This document shows, piece after piece, positions 22,278 to 30,876 of a stretch of DNA of 64,000 bases. Below the pieces are notes generated by a model that made no database searches, was not told the origin of the DNA, and saw only the letters and a list, made by a program, of their open reading frames with translations. The stretch is taken from positions 6,492 to 70,491 of the forward strand of contig JAFUES010000030.1 of NCBI GenBank assembly GCA_017470325.1, written 5' to 3'. The position numbers and the translations under genes are program-made. The stretch comes from Oscillospiraceae bacterium (lineage in GTDB: Bacteria; Bacillota_A; Clostridia; Oscillospirales; Oscillospiraceae). Position 1 is the first letter of the stretch. Every line of letters starts with the position of its first letter.

Positions 22278-22785
22278 GCCGAAAGCCGTGACAATGACCT
22301 ATCACGCCCAGGTCGCGCCGGATCCCGAGCCGGAGACGGTGATCACCTACGAGCCGGAGCCGTACAACGATCCGGACATCCCGGACGAGATCGAGGAGGC
22401 TGCCGCCGCTGCGGCTGATGCTTACGACTTCGAGCCGGAGTTTCTGGAGGCCATCGCCTTCTATGAGAGCACCTACGACACCCAGGCCGTCAACGGCGGC
22501 TGCTATGGCCTGATGCAGGTCAGCACCTACTGGCACGGAGACCGGATGGAGCGCCTGGGAGTATCAGACGCACAGATCTGGGAGGCCGGGCCGAACATGA
22601 TGGTCGCGGCCGACTACCTCCGGGAGCTCTTCGAGCAGCACGCGGATCTCTACTGGGTGCTGATGACCTACAACGGAGACAGCAGAGCCGACGCCTACCT
22701 GAGAGGCGAGGCTGGCCCATCCGAGTACGCCCTGCTGGTTCAGGATCTCACCTTCGAGCTCCGGAACCGCCACGGCAAACTGTAA
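22147..22785 (+). CDS. Membrane-anchored lytic transglycosylase-like protein
   Basis: 212 residues from the ATG after GGAGGA. Residues 10-30 are a signal anchor (LISLALGCLIGLLAGLGHVH) after a basic N-terminus. Residues about 100-200 form an SLT domain with the catalytic Glu in FLEAIAFYESTYDTQAVNG and the GLMQVS motif. Such a domain in an early gene, away from tail and lysis genes, is odd; superinfection exclusion or cell-wall remodelling are possible roles. Confidence 0.8.
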   Translation: MHRKHTRKENLISLALGCLIGLLAGLGHVHSVQQHRTAASLQSEPKAVTMTYHAQVAPDPEPETVITYEPEPYNDPDIPDEIEEAAAAAADAYDFEPEFLEAIAFYESTYDTQAVNGGCYGLMQVSTYWHGDRMERLGVSDAQIWEAGPNMMVAADYLRELFEQHADLYWVLMTYNGDSRADAYLRGEAGPSEYALLVQDLTFELRNRHGKL

Positions 22786-22799
22786 AGGAGGTGAAGCTC

Positions 22800-22829
22800 A
22801 TGCCCATGGCCATGAAAAAAGGGCCCTAA
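22800..22829 (+). CDS. Nine-codon micro-ORF with strong ribosome site
   Basis: Encodes MPMAMKKGP. AAAGGAGGTG lies at good spacing before the ATG. It may be a leader peptide controlling the following genes, or chance. The next 59 bp contain no gene. Confidence 0.3.
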   Translation: MPMAMKKGP

Positions 22830-22888
22830 CCGAAGTCAGAGCCCAAGGACACACTTAACATTATACCACTAAAGGAGGACATGCACAA

Positions 22889-23266
22889 ATGAAAATCACA
22901 GTCACGTTTGACACTCTGGAAGAGTTCCAGAAGCACATCACCGGCCTGCCGATAACGGCACCCGCTCAGAAGGCCACAGAAGCCCCTCAGAGCGACGAAG
23001 AGCCGAAGCCTAAGAAGAACCCGAAGAAGGCGGAAAAGCCTCAGGAAGAGGAAGCCAGCCAGCCGGACGAGGCTCCTGCTGCCGAAGTCTCCGAGGACTT
23101 CCGTGTGGAGGTCCGCAAGACCCTGGCACAGCTCAACAAAAAGGTCGGCAAGAACCTGGCCAGCGAGCTGATCAAGGGCTTCGGCGTCGAGAAACTGACC
23201 GACGTGGCCCTCTCTGATCTCCCGGCTCTCATGGACAAAGCAAAGGAGGCCCTCAATGCCGAGTAA
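22889..23266 (+). CDS. Acidic-linker early protein, unknown
   Basis: 125 residues: a short N-terminal beta region, a Pro/Glu/Lys-rich linker (about 28-65), then a helical domain (EVRKTLAQLNKKVGKNLASE then LIKGFGVEKLTDV). Similar proteins often precede DUF2800 genes in clostridial phages. It overlaps the DUF2800 gene by 11 bp. Confidence 0.6.
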   Translation: MKITVTFDTLEEFQKHITGLPITAPAQKATEAPQSDEEPKPKKNPKKAEKPQEEEASQPDEAPAAEVSEDFRVEVRKTLAQLNKKVGKNLASELIKGFGVEKLTDVALSDLPALMDKAKEALNAE

Positions 23267-24452
23267 ACACGCAAAGCTGCCGCCCAGCAGCGCGGAGAGG
23301 TGGATCAACTGCCCCGGCTCCGTCGCACTGGCCGACCAGCTTCCCCCGCCTGGTTCGAGTACATACGCGGACGAAGGCACACTGGCCCACGCGGCCGCGG
23401 AGCTGAAGCTCCGGAGAAACATCGGGGAGATCACCCCGAAGCAGTACGAGAAGGAGCTGGCAAAGCTCCAGGAGAGCGAGTACTGGTGCGGAGAGATGGA
23501 CGAGGCCACCGACTTCTACGCTGACACGGTCATGGAACACCTGGCAGCGGCCGGAGCAGACGCCGAGCTCCTGATCGAGCAGCACTTCAGTCTTGACAGA
23601 TGGGTGCCGGAGTCTTTCGGGACGTCCGACGCGGTCGTCATCGGCGGCCACACGATCGAGGTCATCGACCTGAAGTATGGCAAGGGCGTCAAGGTCAGCG
23701 CGATCCACAACCCTCAGCTGAGGCTCTACGGTCTGGGCGCTTCCGCCCTCTTCGGCGATCTCTACGACTTCGACCAGGTCAAGGAGACGATCATCCAGCC
23801 CCGCCTCGATCATGTCAGCACCGAGGAGCTGGCGCTCAGTGAGCTGCTGCTCTGGGCTGAAGAAGACGTCAAGCCCCGCGCCCTCATGGCGATCAATGGC
23901 ACCGACTACATGGCCTGCGGCGACTGGTGCCGCTGGTGCCCGGCGAAGGCAATCTGCCGGAAGCGTGCCGAGTACAACCTGGAGATCGCGAAGGACGAGT
24001 TCAAAGCTCCCCCGCTCCTCACCGACGAGGAGATCGGCGAAGTCCTGACAAGGGCCGAGCAGGTCAAGAAGTGGACCGAAGACATCCAGGCCTGGGCGCT
24101 GGAGCAGGCGCTCGCCGGGAAACACTTCGACGGCTGGAAGCTGGTCGAGGGTCGATCCATCCGCAAATACGCAGACGACCTCAAAGTGGCCGAGAAGCTC
24201 GTGGCCGCTGGCTACGACGAGGCCATGCTCTACGAGCGCAAGCTCTACGGCATCACCGCCATGGAAAAGATCGTCGGCAAGAAGAAGCTCACGACGACCC
24301 TGGGCGACCTCCTGGTCAAACCGGCAGGCAAGCCCGTCCTGGTCCCGGAGAGCGACAAGCGCGAAGCTATCAACACCACAGAGGCGGCGAAGGCCGACTT
24401 CGACGACAACACCACAAACAACGAGGAGCCTGAGGCGCTCCCGTTCAATTAA
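23256..24452 (+). CDS. DUF2800 nuclease-like protein
   Basis: 398 residues of the DUF2800 family (PF10926). The opening HAKLPPSSAERWINCPGS and a Cys cluster near the middle (CGDWCRWCPAKAICRKR) are family marks, and the EVIDLKYGKG segment fits the nuclease core of RecB/AddB-like PD-(D/E)XK enzymes. With the SSB-like gene that follows it probably acts in phage recombination or end processing. Confidence 0.85.
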   Translation: MPSKHAKLPPSSAERWINCPGSVALADQLPPPGSSTYADEGTLAHAAAELKLRRNIGEITPKQYEKELAKLQESEYWCGEMDEATDFYADTVMEHLAAAGADAELLIEQHFSLDRWVPESFGTSDAVVIGGHTIEVIDLKYGKGVKVSAIHNPQLRLYGLGASALFGDLYDFDQVKETIIQPRLDHVSTEELALSELLLWAEEDVKPRALMAINGTDYMACGDWCRWCPAKAICRKRAEYNLEIAKDEFKAPPLLTDEEIGEVLTRAEQVKKWTEDIQAWALEQALAGKHFDGWKLVEGRSIRKYADDLKVAEKLVAAGYDEAMLYERKLYGITAMEKIVGKKKLTTTLGDLLVKPAGKPVLVPESDKREAINTTEAAKADFDDNTTNNEEPEALPFN

Positions 24453-24470
24453 CAAGGAGGAAATAAAACT

Positions 24471-25016
24471 ATGAGCACCAAAGTCATCACCGGAAAAGTA
24501 CGTTTCAGCTATGTGAACATCTTCAAGAGCCGCGCCTTCCAGGCCGGGCAGGACGCCAAGTACAGCGTGTGCCTGCTGATCCCGAAGGAAGACAAGGCCA
24601 CGATCAAGAAGATCAAGGCGGCCATCGACGAGGCCGTCCAGGAGGGCATCGCCTCCAAGTGGGGCGGCAAGAAGCCCGCGAACCTGAAGCTCCCGCTCCG
24701 CGACGGAGACGACGAGAGAGCCAGCGAGGCCCCTGAGTATGAGGACATGTACTTCCTCAACGCCAACAGCACCCAGAAGCCCGGCATCGTGGACAAGGAT
24801 CTGAACGAGATCCTCGACCCGGACGAGGTCTACTCCGGCTGCTGGGGCCGCGCCTCCATCAACTTCTACGCCTTCAACACCAACGGCAACAAGGGCGTGG
24901 GCGTCGGTCTCAACAACATCCAGAAGCTCAAAGACGACACCCGTCTGGGCGCTGCTCGTGCCTCTGCCGAGTCTGACTTCGGCGACGGCTTCGAGGATGA
25001 CGACGAGGACTTCTAA
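24471..25016 (+). CDS. DUF2815 single-strand DNA-binding protein
   Basis: 181 residues of the DUF2815 family (PF10991): GKVRFSYVNIFKSRAFQAGQ at the start, then KYSVCLLIPKED, and an acidic C-terminal tail ending in DDDEDF as in SSB proteins. It sits between DUF2800 and DNA polymerase in a replication operon. Confidence 0.85.
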   Translation: MSTKVITGKVRFSYVNIFKSRAFQAGQDAKYSVCLLIPKEDKATIKKIKAAIDEAVQEGIASKWGGKKPANLKLPLRDGDDERASEAPEYEDMYFLNANSTQKPGIVDKDLNEILDPDEVYSGCWGRASINFYAFNTNGNKGVGVGLNNIQKLKDDTRLGAARASAESDFGDGFEDDDEDF

Positions 25017-25031
25017 GGAAGGAGGAGACAG

Positions 25032-27005
25032 ATGCACAGAGTTATGGGCATAGACATCGAGACCTACAGCTCCGTGGATCTGGCCAAGGCGGGCGTCTAC
25101 GCCTACACGGAGGCGCCCGACTTCGACATCCTGCTGATCGGCTACAAGTACGACGACGAGGACGAGGTCCATGTGATCGACACCATGACGATCGACCGGG
25201 ACTTCGACGAGGAGCTCTACGACTTCCACCAGGCGCTCACGGACCCGTCCATCGTCAAGACAGCCTTCAACGCGAACTTCGAGCGGACGTGCCTGGCCAA
25301 GTGGACCGGCGCGGCCATGCCTCCGGAAGAATGGCGCTGCACGATGATCAAGGCCCTCACGATGGGCCTGCCAGGCAACCTGGCAGACGCGGGCATGGCG
25401 CTGGGCCTTCCAGAGGACAAGCTGAAGGACCCCCAGGGCAAGGCCCTGATCCAGTTCTTCTCTAAGCCCTGCAAGCCTACAAGGACGAACGGGCAGCGGA
25501 CACGCAACCTCCCGGCACACGATCCGGAGAAGTGGAAGCTCTTCATCGCGTACAACCGGCAGGACGTCGTCACGGAGCAGGAGATCCTGAAGAAGCTGGC
25601 GACCTATAAGATCCCGGACGAGGAGCAGGCGCTCTGGTCCCTGGATCAGCACATGAACGACAACGGCGTGAAACTGGACATCCCGATGGTCGAAAAGATC
25701 GTCGAGTATGACAACCAGCGACGCCAGGAACTACAAGAAGAAGCCCAGACCATCACCGGCCTGGCAAACCCGAACAGCCTGGCCCAGCTGAAGAAATGGC
25801 TGGCCAGCCAGGGCGTCGCGATGACAAGCGTCACGAAGGACACGATCGCGGAAGCGCTCGCCGGAGATCTTCCGGAGAACGTCCGGAGGATGCTGGAGAT
25901 CCGGACGGCCCTGGGCAAGACCAGCGTGGCCAAGTACAGCACGATGCTGACAGCGGTCTGCCAGGATCATCGCCTTCGCGGGATCCTCCAGTTCTACGGA
26001 GCCAACCGCTCCGGGCGCTGGGCGGGCCGCCTGGTGCAGACACACAACCTGGCCAAGAACAGCCTGCCGGATCTCAATCTGGCGCGTGAGCTGGCCGCTG
26101 CCGGTGACTTCGACACCATGCAGACGCTTTTCGGAGAGACGGCCTTCGTCTTCTCCGAGCTGATCCGGACGGCCTTCATCCCATCGGACGGCTGCCGCTT
26201 CGTTGTCTCAGACTTCGCGGCGATCGAGGCCAGGGTGATCAGCTGGATCAGTGGCGAGGAGTGGAGGCTGGAAGCCTTCCGAGCTGGGAAGGACATCTAC
26301 TGCGAAACGGCCAGCCAGATGTATAAAGTGCCGGTCGTCAAGCACGGCGAGAACGGCCACCTCAGGCAGAAGGGCAAGGTCGCCGAGCTGGCCTGCGGCT
26401 ACCAGGGAGGCATCGGAGCCATGAAGCGCATGGACAAGGGCGGGACGATCCCGGAGGAGGAGCTTCAGGCCGTCGTGGACGCCTGGAGAGCTGCCAACCC
26501 GAAGATCCCGAAGCTCTGGAGGACGTGCGAGCTGGCCGCCAAGACCGCGATCGAGGAGCACCGGACTGTCCGGATCGCTCACGGCATCGCCTTCAGCTAC
26601 ATCAACGGCAACCTCTTCATCAAATTGCCAAGCGGCCGGAAGCTCTGCTACTGGGACACCAGGCTGAAGCTGGACCCCAGAGACGGCCGCGACCACATCG
26701 TCTACATGGGCGTGAACCAGGAGACAAAGCAGTGGGGAGAGACCGAGACCTATGGCGGGAAGCTGGTCGAGAACATCGTCCAAGCCACCGCAAGGGACTG
26801 CCTGGCCGTGGCCATGACGAGAGTCAGCGCCAAGGGCTACAAGATCGTGATGCACGTCCATGACGAGATGATCGTCGACGTGTCGAACGATGACACCGAA
26901 GCCCCGGCCGTGATCAACGAGATCATGGGCCAGCCCATCGACTGGGCGCCGGGGCTGCCGCTAAAAGGCGACACTTACGAAACACCATTCTATAAAAAAG
27001 ACTAA
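25032..27005 (+). CDS. DNA polymerase I family (family A)
   Basis: 657 residues. The N-terminal 3'-5' exonuclease domain begins MGIDIETYSSVDL with the acidic pair of Exo I. Polymerase motif A is SDFAAIEARVISW (about 397), motif B lies near LACGYQGGIGAMKRM, and motif C is MHVHDEMIVD (about 617). It has no 5' nuclease domain, as usual for phage PolA. A copy at 63473 is cut off by the window end. Confidence 0.93.
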   Translation: MHRVMGIDIETYSSVDLAKAGVYAYTEAPDFDILLIGYKYDDEDEVHVIDTMTIDRDFDEELYDFHQALTDPSIVKTAFNANFERTCLAKWTGAAMPPEEWRCTMIKALTMGLPGNLADAGMALGLPEDKLKDPQGKALIQFFSKPCKPTRTNGQRTRNLPAHDPEKWKLFIAYNRQDVVTEQEILKKLATYKIPDEEQALWSLDQHMNDNGVKLDIPMVEKIVEYDNQRRQELQEEAQTITGLANPNSLAQLKKWLASQGVAMTSVTKDTIAEALAGDLPENVRRMLEIRTALGKTSVAKYSTMLTAVCQDHRLRGILQFYGANRSGRWAGRLVQTHNLAKNSLPDLNLARELAAAGDFDTMQTLFGETAFVFSELIRTAFIPSDGCRFVVSDFAAIEARVISWISGEEWRLEAFRAGKDIYCETASQMYKVPVVKHGENGHLRQKGKVAELACGYQGGIGAMKRMDKGGTIPEEELQAVVDAWRAANPKIPKLWRTCELAAKTAIEEHRTVRIAHGIAFSYINGNLFIKLPSGRKLCYWDTRLKLDPRDGRDHIVYMGVNQETKQWGETETYGGKLVENIVQATARDCLAVAMTRVSAKGYKIVMHVHDEMIVDVSNDDTEAPAVINEIMGQPIDWAPGLPLKGDTYETPFYKKD

Positions 27006-27020
27006 GGAGGACACACAAAA

Positions 27021-27590
27021 ATGGAAATCTACGAGAGCACCAGAGAGATCGAGGTCGTGAGACCTACCAGCACAAAGACCAACGAGATCCAGATCGGCGA
27101 CCAGATCGCCATCAAGCACTACACGGCCACCTGCCAGGCCATCACGACAAAAGGCGCCCTCTTCCTGCTGGATCAGTATCTCGACGAAGCCTACCCGATG
27201 AACCGGAAGAACACCAACAAGGGCGGCTATGACGAGAGCGACCTCAGGGACACGCTCAGGAGCACGGAGATCCTGGACATCTTCAACGACTGGGGCGACA
27301 GGATGGTCCCGTTTGACAACGGCGACCTGCTGCGGATCCCCTTCCACGGTGAGATCTTCGGCCAGGAGGACGTGGAGTACTTCGAGCCGGACGACTGCGA
27401 ACAGTGGCCACTCATGAAGGACAGGAAGAACAGGATCGCCTTCCGGAAGAACTCCTGGGAGTGGGGCTGGCTCCAGAATAAGAGGAAAGGCTTGGCGCCG
27501 AATTTCTGCGACGTCACCAGCCATGGCTATGCCGACGGCTGGGGCGCCTCGAACTCCCTCGGCGTCCGCCCGGCTTTCCTTATCAACTGA
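27021..27590 (+). CDS. DGR variable protein 2, remote target
   Basis: 189 residues with no signal peptide. The body is DUF6273-like (YDESDLRDTLRSTEILDIF, then LLRIPFHGEIFG) and ends in a lectin-like DGR variable domain, SNSLGVRPAFLIN. The last 85 bp of the domain are VR2. It lies between the polymerase and primase genes, is about 14 kb from the template, and has its own AAGGAGGA ribosome site. Unlike variable protein 1 it is in the early replication operon, so its ligand may be something other than a host receptor. Confidence 0.87.
   Translation: MEIYESTREIEVVRPTSTKTNEIQIGDQIAIKHYTATCQAITTKGALFLLDQYLDEAYPMNRKNTNKGGYDESDLRDTLRSTEILDIFNDWGDRMVPFDNGDLLRIPFHGEIFGQEDVEYFEPDDCEQWPLMKDRKNRIAFRKNSWEWGWLQNKRKGLAPNFCDVTSHGYADGWGASNSLGVRPAFLIN
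27494..27578 (+). repeat. DGR variable repeat VR2
   Basis: Aligned without gaps to TR 13569-13653. There are 14 mismatches, all at template A's, including both A's of the codon after the conserved Trp (AAC to GGC), which VR1 keeps unchanged. The end matches VR1 exactly through CGGCTTTC. Confidence 0.92.
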
Positions 27591-27598
27591 TCATCAAT

Positions 27599-27621
27599 CC
27601 CGGGGGCCCTGCGCCCCCGGG
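27599..27621 (+). promoter_or_regulatory. DGR target hairpin after VR2
   Basis: A perfect 9-bp stem CCCGGGGGC / GCCCCCGGG with loop CCTGC begins 9 bases after the stop codon. Position and design match the hairpin after VR1, although stem sequence differs, so the structure has been kept. Confidence 0.82.
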
Positions 27622-27652
27622 GATCTACCTATAAACAAGCAAGGAGGAACCG

Positions 27653-28159
27653 ATGGAAAATAATACAATTATTTCCTTTTCATTCAATGAAGGCAGAGGT
27701 CACGCGACCATCGTGCTGGACAAGTTCTTCCCGACCGACGCAACCCGACTCCGGAAGCTGCTCAAAATGGTCGACGAAGACGAACACCGGGACGAGCTGC
27801 GGGCCACCATCGTCCAGCACTGCGGTCGACGTGCCTCTGATCTTCTGGATGGGCGGAAAAATCTGGCCAACAAGGCTGTGGAGTATCACACAAAAGCGAC
27901 AGAACTCCAGCCGGAGATCGACAGACTCACCGGCCAGATCGACGCCATGCAGAAGTACATCAAGACCTTCTGCTCTAAGAGAGGGGGCCAGGGCTACCGG
28001 AGCCAGCTCAAAGAGCTGAAGGCACAGCTGAAGAACAAAAAGGAGGAGCAGCGATCTCTGCTCTCCGCCTACCGTGACTATCAGCGGCAGTTCGTCAGCG
28101 CGGAGAACCAAGCCAAGAAGCTGAAGAAGAACGCGGAGGTCGCGGATTATGGCAAATAG
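27653..28159 (+). CDS. Coiled-coil early protein, unknown
   Basis: 168 residues. Residues about 80-150 are a long predicted coiled coil (ELQPEIDRLTGQIDAMQKYI). It overlaps the primase-helicase start by 11 bp, which suggests coupled translation and a replication role. No family recognised. Confidence 0.65.
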   Translation: MENNTIISFSFNEGRGHATIVLDKFFPTDATRLRKLLKMVDEDEHRDELRATIVQHCGRRASDLLDGRKNLANKAVEYHTKATELQPEIDRLTGQIDAMQKYIKTFCSKRGGQGYRSQLKELKAQLKNKKEEQRSLLSAYRDYQRQFVSAENQAKKLKKNAEVADYGK

Positions 28160-30605
28160 AACGAACACGGCCGAGGTCATCAGACTGGCCGACCACCACT
28201 TACAGATACAGAACAACGGCGAGCTCCTGATCTCCATGGGCAAGAGCCGCTTCGAGACGGCATGGAAGAACAAGACCATCCTCTGGTCCGCCCTGCTCCT
28301 GAAGCTCTCGAAGTCCGTGGAGACCCCGGAGACCCACGCCGAGTACATGAAGATGTCGAAGGAGCAGCAGGACCGGATCAAGGACATCGGCGGCTTCGTT
28401 GGCGGGCACCTGAAAGAAGGACGCCGGAAGACCGGCAACGTCATGGCCCGCCAGATCCTCACCCTGGACCTGGACTTCCCTCCCGCTGACTTCTGGGACA
28501 ACCTCATGAACAACCTGGAGATCACCGGCGCGATGGCGGTCTACTCGACGCACAAGCACTCCAAGAGCACCCCGCGCTACCGTCTGATCATGCCGCTGGA
28601 TCGTGAGGTCACGCCGGACGAATACGAGGCCATCGCCAGGAAGATCGCCGAGAAGATCGGCATCGACTTCTTCGACGACTCGACCTTCCAGCCGACGCGC
28701 CTCATGTACTGGCCAAGCAACAGCACCGGCGTCGAGCCGTTCTTCAAATTCTACGACGCCCCCTTCCTGAAGGCCGACAGCGTGCTGGCCGAGTACCCGG
28801 ACTGGACGGACACGAGCTTCTGGCCGTACTCCTCCAGGATGACGGACATCCGGAAGCGCCAGGCGGACAAACAGGGCGACCCGCTCGCGAAGAAGGGCAT
28901 CGTCGGCGCTTTCTGCCGGACCTACACGATCCCGGAAGCGATCGCCAAGTTCCTGCCGGACATCTACACCCAGACGGCCAAGCCGGACCGCTACACCTAC
29001 GCGGCAGGCTCCACGGCAGCCGGCCTTGTGGTCTATGACGGCGAAGTCTTCGCCTATTCAAACCATAGCACGGATCCGGCAGGCGGCCAGCTCTGCAACG
29101 CCTTCGACCTGGTCCGGATCCACAAGTTCAGCCACCTGGATGAAGGCAGCGAGGGCAAGAGCGGCAGGGACACCGAGAGCTACAAGGCGATGGCCACGTT
29201 CGCAACGGAGGATCCAGACACGAGCCTCACGCTCGCCAAGGATGACCACGCCAACGCGAAGCTGGACTTCAGCAACGAGCCCATTCCGGAAGACAACGAC
29301 GACTGGGAGGCAAAGCTCAGCCGGACGGAAGAAGGAGCCGTTCGCTCCAACATCACCAACGCGATCCTGATCCTACAGAACCACCCCGCGCTCCAGGGGA
29401 TCCGCTTCAACGAGCTCTCCGGAGCCGTCGAGGTCAAGGGCAGCCTCCCCTGGAAGCGCCCGAACAAATACTGGAGGGACGCGGACGACGCCCAGCTCTA
29501 CAGCTGGGTGGCCGATCAGTACGGCGTCCAGTTCCCGGAGAACAAGTTCACCAAGGCGCTGACAGTCGTCACCGACCAGCGCCGCTTCAACCCGCTGCGG
29601 GACTACCTGAGAGAGCTGCCGGAGTGGGACGGCGTGCCAAGAGTGGACACCCTGCTGGTGGACTACCTGGGCGCGGAGGACACGCCCTACGTCCGGGCCG
29701 TCACCAGGAAGACCCTGATCGGCGCGATCCAGCGCGTGCTGGAGCCCGGCTGCAAGTTCGACACCGTGCTGGTCCTGGACGGCAAGCCGGGCATCGGCAA
29801 GAGCACCCTGCTCCGAAAGCTGGGCGGCCGCTGGTTCAGCGACAGCCTGAGCCTGGCGGACACAAGAGACAAAACGGCGGCGGAAAAGCTCCAGGGCGTC
29901 TGGATCATGGAGATCGGCGAGATGCAGGGCACCCGCAAGGCCGACGTGGACATCATGAAGGGCTTCATCAGCCGCCAGGTGGACGAGTACCGGGCGGCCT
30001 ACGGTCGAGTGGTCGAGAGACATCCAAGGACCGCGATCATCTGCGGCACGACCAACAGCACCACCGGCTTCCTCAGAGACACCACCGGCAACCGGCGCTT
30101 CTGGCCCGTGACAGTCGAGGGCGGCAAGCTCTCAGTCTGGGACATGACCGAGGAGACCCGGGCACAGATATGGGCGGAGGCCCTGCTCTACCAGGCAGGC
30201 GGCGAGGACAGCTTCCTCGATGCTGAGATGGAGAAGGAAGCGGCCAAGGCTCAACAGGCGGCGCTCGAATATGACGACCGCGAGGGCGAGGTCATCGAGT
30301 ACCTCAACACCCTGCTGCCGGAGGACTGGTACAGCTGGGACATCAGCCAGCGCGTGGACTATTTCCAGCAGCGCGACGTCCTGGATCCGAAACAGCAAAA
30401 AGGCACCATGCAGAGAACCGTCATCAGCACGAAGGAGATCTTCGTGGAGTGCTTCGGGCGGCCAAGAAACGCCTGGAGGCACCAGGACGGCTACGAGATC
30501 ACGGCCATCATGGCAAGGATCCCCGAATGGGAAAGAACCGGCAAAAGAGAGCGAATTGAGGGCTATGGACAGCAACGGCCGTACACAAGGAAGTCGTCAC
30601 AATGA
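28149..30605 (+). CDS. VapE-like primase-helicase
   Basis: 818 residues. Residues about 90-220 resemble an AEP-type primase region (LTLDLDFPPADFW, STHKHSKSTPRYRLIMPLD). Residues about 530-700 are the virulence-associated protein E ATPase with Walker A GKPGIGKST, and the ITGFLRD..GNRRFWPV segment typical of the family. It would unwind and prime the replication origin, which may be the repeat-rich gap just downstream. Confidence 0.9.
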   Translation: MANRTNTAEVIRLADHHLQIQNNGELLISMGKSRFETAWKNKTILWSALLLKLSKSVETPETHAEYMKMSKEQQDRIKDIGGFVGGHLKEGRRKTGNVMARQILTLDLDFPPADFWDNLMNNLEITGAMAVYSTHKHSKSTPRYRLIMPLDREVTPDEYEAIARKIAEKIGIDFFDDSTFQPTRLMYWPSNSTGVEPFFKFYDAPFLKADSVLAEYPDWTDTSFWPYSSRMTDIRKRQADKQGDPLAKKGIVGAFCRTYTIPEAIAKFLPDIYTQTAKPDRYTYAAGSTAAGLVVYDGEVFAYSNHSTDPAGGQLCNAFDLVRIHKFSHLDEGSEGKSGRDTESYKAMATFATEDPDTSLTLAKDDHANAKLDFSNEPIPEDNDDWEAKLSRTEEGAVRSNITNAILILQNHPALQGIRFNELSGAVEVKGSLPWKRPNKYWRDADDAQLYSWVADQYGVQFPENKFTKALTVVTDQRRFNPLRDYLRELPEWDGVPRVDTLLVDYLGAEDTPYVRAVTRKTLIGAIQRVLEPGCKFDTVLVLDGKPGIGKSTLLRKLGGRWFSDSLSLADTRDKTAAEKLQGVWIMEIGEMQGTRKADVDIMKGFISRQVDEYRAAYGRVVERHPRTAIICGTTNSTTGFLRDTTGNRRFWPVTVEGGKLSVWDMTEETRAQIWAEALLYQAGGEDSFLDAEMEKEAAKAQQAALEYDDREGEVIEYLNTLLPEDWYSWDISQRVDYFQQRDVLDPKQQKGTMQRTVISTKEIFVECFGRPRNAWRHQDGYEITAIMARIPEWERTGKRERIEGYGQQRPYTRKSSQ

Positions 30606-30866
30606 GAGCTGTCACACGGGCATGTTGTCACACGGCCAAAAACGCCGGAAGGCGTGACAGGTGAAATTGTCCCGCTATTGTCTTGGCTTCTGTCACAGGG
30701 GCGGAAGCCGCAAGAAATAAGGGAAAACCACGGAGCATGGGACAATGTGACAATTCATTCTTTATATTTATTTATTTTTGACTATACACACGCGAAAAAG
30801 GCACCCGTGAGAGCCCGTGCGCGTAATACGCGTATAAAGACGGCCACTTTTTTCGCGCTTGTCACA
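30596..30866. other. Candidate replication origin with TGTCAC repeats
   Basis: This gap (coding ends at 30605) holds the motif TGTCAC, or its complement, at about 30608, 30625, 30654, 30692, 30747 and 30860, plus CGTCAC at 30596. It also has related ATTGTC/GACAAT elements and an AT-rich block at about 30755-30785 (TTTATATTTATTTATTTTTG). Iterons next to an AT-rich stretch, between primase-helicase and nuclease genes, are typical of phage origins. They could alternatively bind a transcription factor. Confidence 0.6.
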
Positions 30867-30876
30867 GGAGGCACAC

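Larger units (their letters stand above)
1..25559. repeat. First (partial) copy of the 38,441-bp phage unit
   Basis: This stretch recurs at 38442-64000 with the same gene order, gene lengths and, wherever I compared, the same bases. The offset of 38,441 bp is constant from the first to the last gene. The only differences I found are 14 substitutions at 7701-7820. I compared gene coordinates, translations and selected nucleotide stretches, not every base. It most likely reflects a circular or concatemeric phage genome read more than once round. Confidence 0.95.

Noticed and set aside
23253..25652. Long minus-strand open frame of 799 codons opposite the DUF2800, DUF2815 and polymerase genes
   Set aside because: It is antisense to three genes with clear families, is Leu/Val/Asp/Arg-rich as expected from reverse reading of GC-rich codons, and has no ribosome site or family resemblance. 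The copy at 61694-63961 is the same artefact.
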